Source: Toxonevra muliebris
Taxonomy: Eukaryota > Arthropoda > Insecta > Diptera > Pallopteridae
Assembly: GCA_963691655.1 (NCBI GenBank)
Contig: OY829328.1
Span: 7,282,204-7,346,203, forward strand
Direction: 5' to 3'
DNA length: 64,000 nucleotides
Shown here: piece after piece, positions 47,655-57,941 of the stretch
Numbering within the stretch: position 1 is the first letter of the stretch
Layout of the letters: every line of letters starts with the position of its first letter
Program-made: the position numbers and the translations under genes
Notes under the pieces: generated by a model
What the model saw: only the letters and a program-made list of their open reading frames with translations
Told to the model about the DNA's origin: nothing
Databases searched by the model: none

Positions 47655-48081
47655 GTGAGTAAGTTGATAATATTAAAAACGAATTCACAAGTAATATACA
47701 ATTTTAGCATCTGCAATCTAATCTTTTTACCTCTTCAAGCTCAAGTTAGAACACATTTTCGAATGATACTTCAGAAAATATTAACTTAATTTCAGAGATC
47801 TATGATAGAAAACTGAATTTCATTTGAAAACTTTTGAATTACAAATTTATATTTCATTATTGTGAATTGAAATTTCTAATAATTTCCCAATACGAATTGA
47901 CGATTTCAGAATTTTATTTAATTACCTACTTTTAATTACAGTTGAAGAATTTTTTGAATACCTTACCTATTTTTGGTTATTGTTGAAAATTTCTGAATTT
48001 TTGTTTTTAGTATTTTAAATTATGGTTGGCGGTTTTATAATTATACTTAAGTTTTTTAATTTAACATCGAAAGAAATGAAA

Positions 48082-48705
48082 TTTTTGCACGCATCATTTT
48101 TTTCGTTAAGAAATTAGTTTCTGAAAGTTTCAGAACAATCGGCTGAAAAATAAGCATCCAGTTCTGAATTTGGGTTTATGTTTCCTTTAACTAAGCTTAG
48201 AGATTTTTGTTGTTCAGTAACCTATAGTAAAATTTCATGGGCAACATATTTCTTGAACATATTAACCATATACCAATCCTAGTAATGGGTTAAAAAAGTA
48301 ACTATTTTCGATAAGGGCAAAAATGACCCGTATAGATGGGCGTCAAAGTGTTAATATGTTTGATGAAAATATTCTGCGGGAAATTCTACTACAAATTCCC
48401 GAGCATACAAACAAGCTTTGATGCAAAACTAACAAGTTGTCTTATGGTTTATTTTACTTTAGAAATGGGCAAACTTTAGGCCCTCATACAAAAAAAAAAT
48501 TGAGGTAAACTTATAAAACGCAGAGACCCGTATAATTTTTTCTCCCGAGTTCTATCAGAATCCACTTGCAGAACCTTGTTATTTTTGTCGGATAGCGTAA
48601 TTTTCGTTTAGTAAAGTTTGAGAACTGGATGCTTATTTTTTAGCGGATTGTTCTAAAACTTCCAGAACCTAATTGATTAACGAAAATAATGATGTGTGCA
48701 AAATT
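48082..48705. mobile_element. foldback MITE, 85-bp arms
   Basis: The left arm 48082-48168 (with GCACGCATCATT, later AATAAGCATCCAGTTCT) is mirrored by the right arm at about 48621-48705 (AGAACTGGATGCTTATT, later AATGATGTGTGC). Similarity is about 80 percent by eye. The spacer is about 450 bp without coding. No target duplication could be fixed. Confidence 0.7.
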
Positions 48706-51700
48706 TTAAGCTATTTCAATGTAAAATAAGGGAACCTCTCATATAAATATTCCACTTTTTGAGGATTTTTGATGGTTTTTTGTATGGGAGGTATGTCTAA
48801 AATGATTTTTTTCTGCAAATAAATGTCAGATTCAGTTTTTGCATGCCAAGAAACTCCTTGATACCAATTTTCACCGCAATAAGAAGAGGAACATGTGACT
48901 TCGTAGTATACCACTAAACCAAAACTTCCAAAAAAAAATTTGTATGAAAAGCTGCTGAAAGGGGAAAAAACGTTTATCACCACTGAATTCCTTGACCCCG
49001 AATTAGTTAGAAACGATATGTCTCCCGTCTGCTAACACAGTGTAATTATCAAATACAGTATTAAATTTTTAAATTAGATTTGACTATTTGAAATCATTTT
49101 TAATTTGAATTTTATGTACTTTTTAAATTCTGGTACAATTTCCGATTTCAGTACTGTATTTAATAGTTTCTGAATTACATTCATTTAGAATATTTAGTTA
49201 GAATTACAATTGTCAAATTTAGGAATCAGATTAATTCGATTGCTTGAAATAATTTTGAATTACATATAATTATTTGATTAACCAGAACTATATTCTTTTC
49301 TAAACTACATAGATAAAATTGATTAAACCAAATCCTGAATTTTCCAATTGGAATTGATGTGGATTTCTATGGATTAAAGCAATATTTACATTAAATTTCA
49401 TCATATTATTTTTACAATTAAATTATTATATATTATTGTGATCGCAAATTTGACAGACAAGCAAATAATCATTATCAAATAGTCAATAATTTTTTTTACG
49501 CTTTTTTTTAAAAAGAGGTTAACAAACTTAATGTCTGGGAAATAAATAAATAATTATTTTATTATATATTACCAAACTATCTCTCATTTTAGCATTGACC
49601 TATTTTATTAGTCTGCGCAAATCTCGCTATACATTTACATCAGCCATATGATTATAACTAATATGTATTAGAATAAAAATGATATCCGCACTTTGTTACC
49701 TAAAGCGTAAAATATTTATTTGTTAAAATGTTAGAACGTAATTTTTTCGCGTCGCTGATAAAATCGCAATTTCTTTTCAGCTTATCAGTTGAAAATATTG
49801 TACGCTATCACTAATAATAATCAGGAAAAAAAAATTTGGTACAGTTGCAAGTGTATCATCATAACCGCAGTGCTCTCAATTATCAACTTATTCAATTAAC
49901 AAATCTACATTTTCTAAAGTTTACTTAACGTGTCTTTGAATCAAAATCTTTTAACATAAGCTTGCTAACATTTATCCGCAGCCATTGAGTCATTATCACG
50001 CGAGCGAGCGTCTGCCAGTTTGACGCCTTCGTCTCTTTAGCGAAACTCATGTGACTTTTTTACGCAATTGTTACGATGATTGGGGTTTAATATTAATTAG
50101 TAATTTTTTAAATATTTATTTATTAAAAACAAACCCGTTGTTTGGATATAAATTAATGTGATAAAAATTTAAATTTTTATATATTAACTTTACTTTAATT
50201 TACTTAGTATTTCACTTTCATCCATCAGATGATACATGAACAGTGCGCGTGAGTCATATTTGAATTCTCACGAATTTACTCAGAACTGATAAAATTCCCA
50301 TTATAAGTTGTTAACTATTGATATTTTCATATTCAGATAAGCACATGGTAGGTAGTTAGGCAAGATAAGGGGGTGTGTCTGTAAAAATAAATTTTAAAAG
50401 GTGATTGTTACACACTACTTGTGAATGAAATACTTTAATGCTTTGATTGGAATTATTAATTGTATTAATTTAAATATAAAAAATAAATTAATTTGATTTA
50501 AAATAAGCGGAGTTATTTTATCATTTTCTGGGAGTTAGTATAACTTAGCTTTTTTAAAAAAGTTTTTTAAAAATGTTAAAAATTTTAAGAAACGCAGTTA
50601 AGCAGTTTCGATATGCATCGATTGTGAGTCGATGAATAAAATTCTAATAAAAATCTGAAAACTTAAATTTCTAACTTTCTATACTAGTTCAAGAATTTTA
50701 AAAGGTTAATTGAACTCTTTTGAGGATTGAGGTAACCTTTTGAAAAATTGATTTAACTTTTAGTCTGAGTTCAACTAATTCTTTTTTAATTTTGTTTATG
50801 GATTTCAAGTGTTTAATTCAACTCTTCAGATGTTTGAATCAACATTTTACGGGGTTGGCAAAATTTTTTTAATACCAAAAACTTGTAAGTGTTTTAATTT
50901 GTACTCCTGGCGGATTTAATATGACCAAACAAGACTTTAACTCATTCTTTCGAGTTAAGATTACCTTTTTTTAATTTAAGCAAGAAATTGGTAGTATTTA
51001 CTCCGTAGTTTTTTGAGCATATAATGCAAATTTGTAATCAACAGCAGGATAATAAAAAATGCACAATACCCTGGGCCAATATTCTTAGTTCACTTCTTTG
51101 TTTTTATTTCAACATCTATTACAAAATCGGATTCTTGAATCGTAACCTTCAATTTTAATGATTGATTTGAATCAGTGTGCCATAAATTGAAAATCAATAT
51201 CTAAAAATATTAGACTAGATCAGAGAACATCGAAAAAAAAATCCAATTAATTTGCAAGAGGCAAGTCTAAAGCCGTTTCCATCTATTACCACCCCTCACC
51301 CTTTGCTTGCCTGGATTGATTAGACCTATTGAGATATTAGTAAAAAATACAGTAAAATATATTTAAATTTCCTTAATCGGAAATACTTTGGATGAAGAGA
51401 CTTTTGAGCTATCATGACATACAATATTCACGCAAATGAAAGTGTGTCACCTCAATTACGTGCCAAAAGAGGTATAAAAAAAACCAAAAAAAATATATAT
51501 ATTTTTACTCCGCACTTCTTAACCTAAATTCATTATTTAATAATAATGAAATATCAAACCAAAATATTGACCCACATTTGGTGAGACATCACAAAAAAAA
51601 AAAACAATTCCAGAGACGTGAAAAACTTTCATTTCACTTTCAAAATACATTTCACTATAGCTGGGGGGTAGGCAACAAGTACCTACCTACTCAGCGAAAA

Positions 51701-53876
51701 CCTCGTACATTTTATCTTATCATGTTAATTTTTTTGTTTTCGCTGAACATTAAATCACGCCAATTGAACGTACATAACTAGCGTTAAATTTCAATCCATT
51801 AAAAAAAATGAATTAGAAAAATGTTGCTAACGTGAAAAAATTATTTATTATCTATAAACAAAACGAAAACTTGAGGCAGGTCGCGTGCACAGATAAGTTT
51901 AATGCTAATCATTGAAATACGAGTACATAGTTGTATAATAAATTTAGAAAATGTTAGTATATTGAATAGCAACAAGTACTTTAAGCAACATTAGTTTAAT
52001 TGATTTCGAAATTTAAGCTCTAGTCACATGTAATAGAAGATTTAACAAATACAGAGATACAAATACAAGTAACTGAAGCCACCTGCCCCTATTCTAATTG
52101 CGCAAGATCAGCAAGACGCTTGCTCTAAATAAATAGTTAATAGAATTTATTATTACTTGCGAAACTATTGCTGCTGCTGTTCACTTTGTTTTTAGTTACA
52201 TATGGCATAAATTGATGCCATTGTAAGGTGTTAAAATACTAAAAGCTATTGTTGCTATTGTTGTTGAGACTATTATTTTGACAGTTAATCTTATAAATAT
52301 AAATGTATTCAGTTGGTAACTGCTATGAAATTTACATAAACGCCCCTGTGTTTTTATGTATCTATGCGATAACAGATAAATTGATTTAATTTGATATACG
52401 ATAAAGTTCTATATATATTTTTTTTAATTTATTGCATTTTATGAAATTAGATTTTTATTTCAGTTACGTGTGCTCATTATATTGATAGAACTAGATTAGA
52501 TCAATGAAATAGAGTGGGATGAAAGTTACTAACCACTGAGTATATAGAAAATCTACAGAATCCATTCAGGAATTTTGACCCCCTTGAATATATTGTATTA
52601 GGTATCTGTAGGTCCATTGCTGGTGGTGCTTGTAATCGCCGTGACGCAAATGGTTAGGGTCGGATTTAAGAGTATTAGTGCGCAAAGTATTTTTAATTTT
52701 GGCTTCCCTTCTGTGACAGGGAAGACAAGATGGCCCTTGGGGTATATAAATCGGTAACCACAAAGTTTTTAAGTTTTTTATTTTTTAATTTTCTCATAAC
52801 ATTTTTAAGTTTTTTATTTTGCATTTATAATAGGATATTAACAAAAATTTGTTGCGGAGACTAGGGAGTTTTTTCGAAGGTTTTGTTTTCGAGGCATAAC
52901 CACCATAAACACCGGCGGTAGATTGTAAATATATCAAATATTATTTGGAGTAGAGCAATTTAAAAGATTCGCCATCGACATCATATGTTGGCGCACTTCA
53001 AGCGGGCAGCTTTATCTCACATATTGCAATGAATTACGTTGTTTTAATTTAAATTCTTCGGCATTGTACTTGAAGTTTTGATTGTATCGACTTTCGGTAG
53101 GTATGTTTTGATCCTCTTATTTTGTTTCGATCATTGTATGTGCTGAGTATTGAATTGTTATGTAATTCACAATCTCCCATATATACATTTGCGAAATGGC
53201 CGCATAGCTATCAACACCTTAAATGTTTATCCAAAACTTTTTTCTGCGTAAAAACCTTAAGAACTGTTTGGTACTAATGGCAAAATAGGACTCCAAATAC
53301 CACAAACACAAATGAGTAAAAAACTTTTCATATGATTTGTTGAATCGCAAATCACATAAACACTAGGTGCGTTTTTCGGGTGCAAAATCAGAAAAGCTGC
53401 TTTTAAAGTGTGTTAGAAACGCGCCGCTGAATGCTTTTGATTAGCAAAGCGGGCGCCATTTTTGTAATCATATTATTTTTCTGATTTTTCAGGTCAGCAT
53501 GACTAATCAAAACTTTGACAGTTGACCAACTCGACACAAGTTCGAAATGATCCACAAATTATATAAATATATTTTTAGAAGGAAATTAAAACGTTAATGC
53601 ATTATGCTGTTTCTAAGATGCAAACGCTGATTACTGATTTTTGATTAATCACTTCGAAATCAGCTTTTCTGATTTATACCCGGCAACCGAAGCCACTAAG
53701 AACGCGTTTTGATGTATTAAGTGTCATTTAGCAGTAGTTGCGAAATATTTACCATTCACAGTATAACGAAAATAGATGTGGTTCACAACTCTCCAGGGCT
53801 CATAACTCTCCACTTTCTCCTATGTTTAAAGATTATGAAAAGGAATTCTAGTTGTTCCTTTTACACAGTTGAGTTA
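48706..53876. other. gene-poor DNA with no supported gene
   Basis: The stretch is mostly AT-rich. A 65-codon minus-strand frame at 52566-52763 (with CHRREAKIKNTLRTNT) has some coding character and could be a transposon piece, but I cannot support it as a gene. A GC-richer patch at 50000-50045 (CGAGCGAGCGTCTGCCAG) is unexplained. Confidence 0.4.
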
Positions 53877-54313
53877 ATGTGCGGACACACGAGAGTGCAT
53901 TTCAGGTAAATTTAACATTTCGTTGGAATGCGTCTGAAGTGTGGAATTTCGCCACACAAAAACTGTCAGATGAAATTCTGCATTTAAGGCTCATTTCGTT
54001 GAAATGCGTCTGAAATGAAGAAAGTAACTAGCAACCCTAAAACACATTTTGGATTTTGTTTTCATAACAGTTGCTCTTGTAATATTTATTAAGCGAAAAA
54101 ATAAAATAAAGGAGTCGCAGAGTAACTCATTGCCATTCCTCCAATTATTCATAATTGTTATATAAATTCTTGGTGTCCAAATCCAAATTGAAAGGTAACA
54201 TTTTTAATTATTTTTATTTGCACAAAACACACACAAATATTCTTCTTCTTCTTCTCCGAACTTGTAATCTGTTAAAAAACAAATTTGAAATTCCTTTTTC
54301 GTCATGTGTCCAC
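53877..54313. mobile_element. TAGTGCGGACACAC MITE, copy 2
   Basis: The left end TGTGCGGACACACGAGAGTG matches the terminus at 8031. The interior from about 54045 (GGATTTTGTTTTCATAAC) to 54275 is homologous to 8390-8600. The right end is eroded (CATGTGTCCACC). The copy is shorter than copy 1 and has an internal duplication of the TTTCGTTGAAATGCGTCTGA motif near 53925-54015. Confidence 0.75.
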
Positions 54314-54398
54314 CTAAATTTTAAATGCAGAACGAGATAAAATTACTGACTAAAAATATAACAAAATGGAGAAGGTTTATCAAGAACCCTATACTTAA

Positions 54399-54883
54399 CC
54401 CTTAAATGCGCAACATGTCCGATTTCAATTAAAACCATACCCAGAGGTAATATTTATGATTTCGAGCAACGTTTGTTCTTTCGTTTAAGGTGCCGTAATT
54501 TCGATTTTCATGGTTGACCTTTGTAGTAACCTTTGGGGGTTATCTGGAGAATAAATTTAAATATATATGTAATAATTCCTAAAAACAATTATTTTATTAT
54601 ACCGTTTGGCATACATTTTTTTTAAGGCAATATATTTGTTATATAAAAATTGGAAAATAAAAAAACCTTGTCCTCAGTTTTTGGTTCAAATTTTTTGCAA
54701 AACATGCCTTCAAGTTAAAAATAACTGTAACTATACGATAGTTGTTTATTTTCCCATTCTTTGAATTGAATTTATAAAAAATGATCTTTTCGGAAAACTT
54801 TTTAATTTGAAAAACAGTAAAACCTTTTTTATATGAGACTTTTTTCAGACGATGCAAATATGCATCAATAACCATTTAAGGGG
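54399..54883. mobile_element. possible TTAA-type MITE
   Basis: CCCTTAAATG follows TTAA (54395-54398). On the right, CATTTAAGGGG is followed by TAAA. The inverted repeat is 10-11 bp with one extra base. The size (485 bp) and CCC start resemble the piggyBac-type MITEs elsewhere in the window, but the right duplication is imperfect and the interior is unrelated. Confidence 0.45.
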
Positions 54884-55374
54884 TAAATCGGAAATTCGAT
54901 TGCTCATACTGATGATAATGACCACATATTGGCTGGAAATAGCATACCTCAGAGTGTTAATGTTGTCTAAAAAAGCTTTTTACTTCAGCGTCTAGATTTG
55001 GCATTAAAAGATGCGGATATGCCTATTCTCAAATGGGCGATTGTTACATAATATGATGAGGCTTAGGTGATTTAAGTCTTGGTCAAAGTAAAACTATCAC
55101 AGTGTCTCATTAGCTGTTAGCATAACCTGAAAAATCATTCTGGGTAAAAAATCATGCAAAATCAACCACCATGTAAATCTCTAAAAAATCTTTTTCATAC
55201 GCTAAAAGTGTTCGGAAATGGGTATGAACGGTTATTTTTTCTTTTTTAAATTTAATTCAATCCGTATTTCTGTTTGCTGGTCTGCGCCTTTTTCTTATTC
55301 GGTTGCTAAACCCCAGACCTGTGTATGTAGTATTATAAAAAAAATAAAAATCTATCGCATACAACTATAAAGAT

Positions 55375-55380
55375 TTTATT
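55375..55380 (-). terminator. poly(A) signal of the REEH-repeat gene (inferred)
   Basis: AATAAA on the minus strand, about 180 nt after the stop codon at 55558, is the first canonical signal downstream. The 3' UTR would thus be about 200 nt and would contain the hairpin at 55470-55507. Confidence 0.5.
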
Positions 55381-55469
55381 TAAACAATTTAATTTGAATC
55401 CGTTTTCCAGTTTACACTGTAGAATACAATATAGAATAAGTAATACATGTAAATATAATAAAAATAGAA

Positions 55470-55507
55470 TTATCTGAGAGCATATGCTCACATATGCTCT
55501 CAGATAA
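55470..55507. repeat. perfect 17-bp hairpin in a 3' UTR
   Basis: TTATCTGAGAGCATATG (55470-55486), a 4-base loop (55487-55490) and the exact reverse complement (55491-55507) form a perfect stem. It lies 50-90 nt downstream of the stop of the minus-strand REEH-repeat gene and before its poly(A) signal, so it would be in the mRNA. It is too short for a standard microRNA precursor. Confidence 0.85.
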
Positions 55508-55557
55508 ACATAATCATAATTGAAACTTTCGACCGTTAACATTTTGTCATTAGCTTC

Positions 55558-57765
55558 CTAATTACAATTCTTATCGTCGCTGGAGCTTCTTAAGTTTGCC
55601 AAACGCAATTGCTCCAAAGCGGTTTCGTGTGCACGAAAATGTTCACGTGTAGCCTTCTCCAACTCCGATAGCTCAGCACTATTACCATAATTGATCTTCG
55701 TATTTGATGAGAGATTGTCATAAAAAATTGGTTTGTGTTCTGTGTTCGTTTCTGCGAGCTGCGGCTTATATGCAACTGAAGCAGGTAATGCTGGAGGAAG
55801 TATATCAGGTTTTTCTTTAAATATTATTGGGTTATATTGTTCGCGTTCACGTTCGAGTTCACGTATGAGGAAAGGATTCTCTGATGAAAAAGCAGCACCT
55901 GCTGGCACGTAATAATAATCTAATTTAGATTTACTAGGTTTCTGCTCGCCAATTACATACGAGCCGGAAATTGCATTACCCGTACCAGATTTCGTCTCAA
56001 AGTGTACAAGGAATGGGTTATTCTTGTACTGATCACGCAATATGATAGTGCCAGGTACACCTGCAGCTGCAGTTTGTTCAATAATTGGCTGCTGATTTCC
56101 AAATTGTGCATATAATGTTGGTGTTGCTGGTATTTCTGCTGTGTCAGTCAATTGTTCGTTTGCCTCGTTCAATTGTTTAAGTTCAGCAAGTCTCTCCATT
56201 TCCAGACGTAGCAGCTCTTCCTTTTGCAGTCTGATGCGTTCTTCTTCCAGCAGACGTTCTTCCTCTCTCATACGCTCCAATTCACGTTGATCTTCAATTT
56301 CACGCAATTTTTTTTCTTCACGTATTTGTTCAGCTTGCAGCAAGCGATCGGCTTCTAGAAAACTTTGTTCTGTTTTTAGGTATTCCGCTTCGTTCTGGTC
56401 TACTGCGATTGCAATGGGATTATCTTGGCTTAAACTTTCGGCTTGCGATTGTTGCTGTTGCTGTTGCTGATTGATAGTCTTCAATTTAGCCTCGTTAAAC
56501 AATTTCAAGTGCTCCTCACGTGCGCGTATAACTTCAGGCGTATCGAGCACTTGCCCGGGATGTTGTTGTTCTGCTGCTGCTGGTAAATCTGCAGACTTTA
56601 AAGCATTCGCAATAGTGGCTTGCTGCATCGGTTGAAAGTTCTGCAATGAGAATATAGTCTGAATAGTCTGTGAAGTTGGAGCAGGCTGTTGAATGCCTGG
56701 TATAGCTCTAATTACCAGGGGATTGTCTACCGATGTTTTTGTATAAGTGCTGCCATCAGTTTGTTGGTTTTCAGCTTTCAGATTATTGCTACTAATGTCA
56801 GCTTGAACTCTTAATTTCACTGCATTCACCAGTTTCAAATGTTCCTCTCGTGCACGCTTCACTTCGTCAGTATCCTGTAGAGCAGCAGGAGCAGTTGCAT
56901 AAGAAATAATTTGGGCCTCGATTGGTTTTGCAATTTGCTTAAGTAGTATCCCCTCCTGTTTCGCTTCTACACTTCGTAAGTGTTCAGCTTCTAATTGTTT
57001 CACACGTAATAATTGCTCACTGTAGATACGTAAATGTTCTTCGCGTGCCTTCTTCTGCTCCGCAGTCTCACCAATTGCAGCATAATAACTTTCATGTGGT
57101 GTCGTCTTCAACTGCACAGGCACCTGCTGAGTGTTTGGCAAAATTTCAGTAGTCGATTTCTTAGCTTCCTGTAGTTTCAAGTGCTCAGATTCCAATTGCA
57201 GAACTTTCAAACGTGCTTCATTCCAAATGCGCAAATGCTCTTCTCGTGCCTTTTTCACTTCAGCGTTCTCTTGAATGCCAGCTTTATAGTTGTTAACAGT
57301 AACAATTGCTTCCAACGGTTGAAGTTTCGCTATCATATCAGATGACGGCATCTTACCAGCAGCACGCAATTTGGCGATTTCCGTTTTCAATGCTAAATAG
57401 CGTTGTTGACACCAAGCACGAAAATGTTCTTCACGTGCCTGCTGCTTTGCCTTATCGGCAGCCTGTTGTTCATAGTAGCTAGTGGTTTTCAATAAGGCGT
57501 TGTTGGCCAAACCATCGCTGCTGCCATACCTGCTGCCTATGCTACGTATGTCTTCCAATACTTGAGGATATTCGTAACTGATTAAACGTTCCGATCCGTC
57601 ATCGTCCAAGTAGCTTATGGAGCCATGCGCTGTATGATGCAGCACTGGAAATTCGCCACGCGCTGGTGCGTAAGACAACAATTCTGAGCGATGTGGATAT
57701 CCAATGGCATGTGAATGCACACCGGTACTTACAGCAGCCAGTAAACTTAAAATGAATAAACGCAT
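55558..57765 (-). CDS. secreted REEH-repeat protein, 735 residues
   Basis: The intronless CDS is read from ATG 57765; the open frame extends nine codons further 5' but only with a TTG. Residues 1-20 (MRLFILSLLAAVSTGVHSHA) are a clear signal peptide. The mature part has a Tyr/His-rich N-terminal third, with SYLDDDGSERLISYEYPQ at 50-67. Six copies of a basic-acidic block centred on REEH[LF][RK] follow, at about 111, 174, 241, 306, 416 and a terminal REHF near 706. Each is followed by a heptad-like Leu-rich helix, likely coiled coil. A poly-Gln run (433-439) and a strongly charged Glu/Arg helix (about 480-535) come next, then a region with YYYVPAG and NPFL motifs. Cys is scarce. Secretion, repeats and low Cys suggest an extracellular structural or cuticle-associated protein. 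That role is inference, and I cannot name the family. Confidence 0.9.
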   Translation of the reverse strand: MRLFILSLLAAVSTGVHSHAIGYPHRSELLSYAPARGEFPVLHHTAHGSISYLDDDGSERLISYEYPQVLEDIRSIGSRYGSSDGLANNALLKTTSYYEQQAADKAKQQAREEHFRAWCQQRYLALKTEIAKLRAAGKMPSSDMIAKLQPLEAIVTVNNYKAGIQENAEVKKAREEHLRIWNEARLKVLQLESEHLKLQEAKKSTTEILPNTQQVPVQLKTTPHESYYAAIGETAEQKKAREEHLRIYSEQLLRVKQLEAEHLRSVEAKQEGILLKQIAKPIEAQIISYATAPAALQDTDEVKRAREEHLKLVNAVKLRVQADISSNNLKAENQQTDGSTYTKTSVDNPLVIRAIPGIQQPAPTSQTIQTIFSLQNFQPMQQATIANALKSADLPAAAEQQHPGQVLDTPEVIRAREEHLKLFNEAKLKTINQQQQQQQSQAESLSQDNPIAIAVDQNEAEYLKTEQSFLEADRLLQAEQIREEKKLREIEDQRELERMREEERLLEEERIRLQKEELLRLEMERLAELKQLNEANEQLTDTAEIPATPTLYAQFGNQQPIIEQTAAAGVPGTIILRDQYKNNPFLVHFETKSGTGNAISGSYVIGEQKPSKSKLDYYYVPAGAAFSSENPFLIRELEREREQYNPIIFKEKPDILPPALPASVAYKPQLAETNTEHKPIFYDNLSSNTKINYGNSAELSELEKATREHFRAHETALEQLRLANLRSSSDDKNCN

Positions 57766-57906
57766 TTTATAATGTTTGCTGCACGCACACAAAAAAAAAA
57801 AACTTTGTTACAACTGCTTCGTTCGTTCGACTCCCAACTGACTATAACAGATTTACCAAGGAGCGCTATAGAAAGAATGATGCCTTGTAAAAAGTTATCG
57901 AAAAAC

Positions 57907-57941
57907 TGATGAATAACATTAAAAAATCGTGCCTATTTATA
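57907..57941 (-). promoter_or_regulatory. core promoter of the REEH-repeat gene
   Basis: On the minus strand TATAAATAGG (57941-57932) is followed by TTCATCAGTT, with candidate initiator A at 57910 (TATA at -31) or 57907 (TCAGTT). The spacing is canonical. A second TCAGTT lies at 57841-57836. Between the promoter and the ATG, a T-run followed by GTGTGCGTGCAG (ending about 57780) looks like a splice acceptor, with a possible donor (TTG|GTAAAT) near 57863, so the leader may hold a small intron. Confidence 0.6.

Noticed and set aside
51578..51781. 67-codon plus-strand frame
   Set aside because: It begins in an A-run giving poly-Lys and has no motif or splice signals.
52566..52763. 65-codon minus-strand frame with basic, Asn/Lys-rich product
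   Set aside because: Codon use is somewhat coding-like but no family, splice site or inverted ends support it. It may be transposon debris.
55470..55507. microRNA precursor
   Set aside because: The stem is only 17 bp with no extension of pairing outside it, too short for a Drosha/Dicer substrate.
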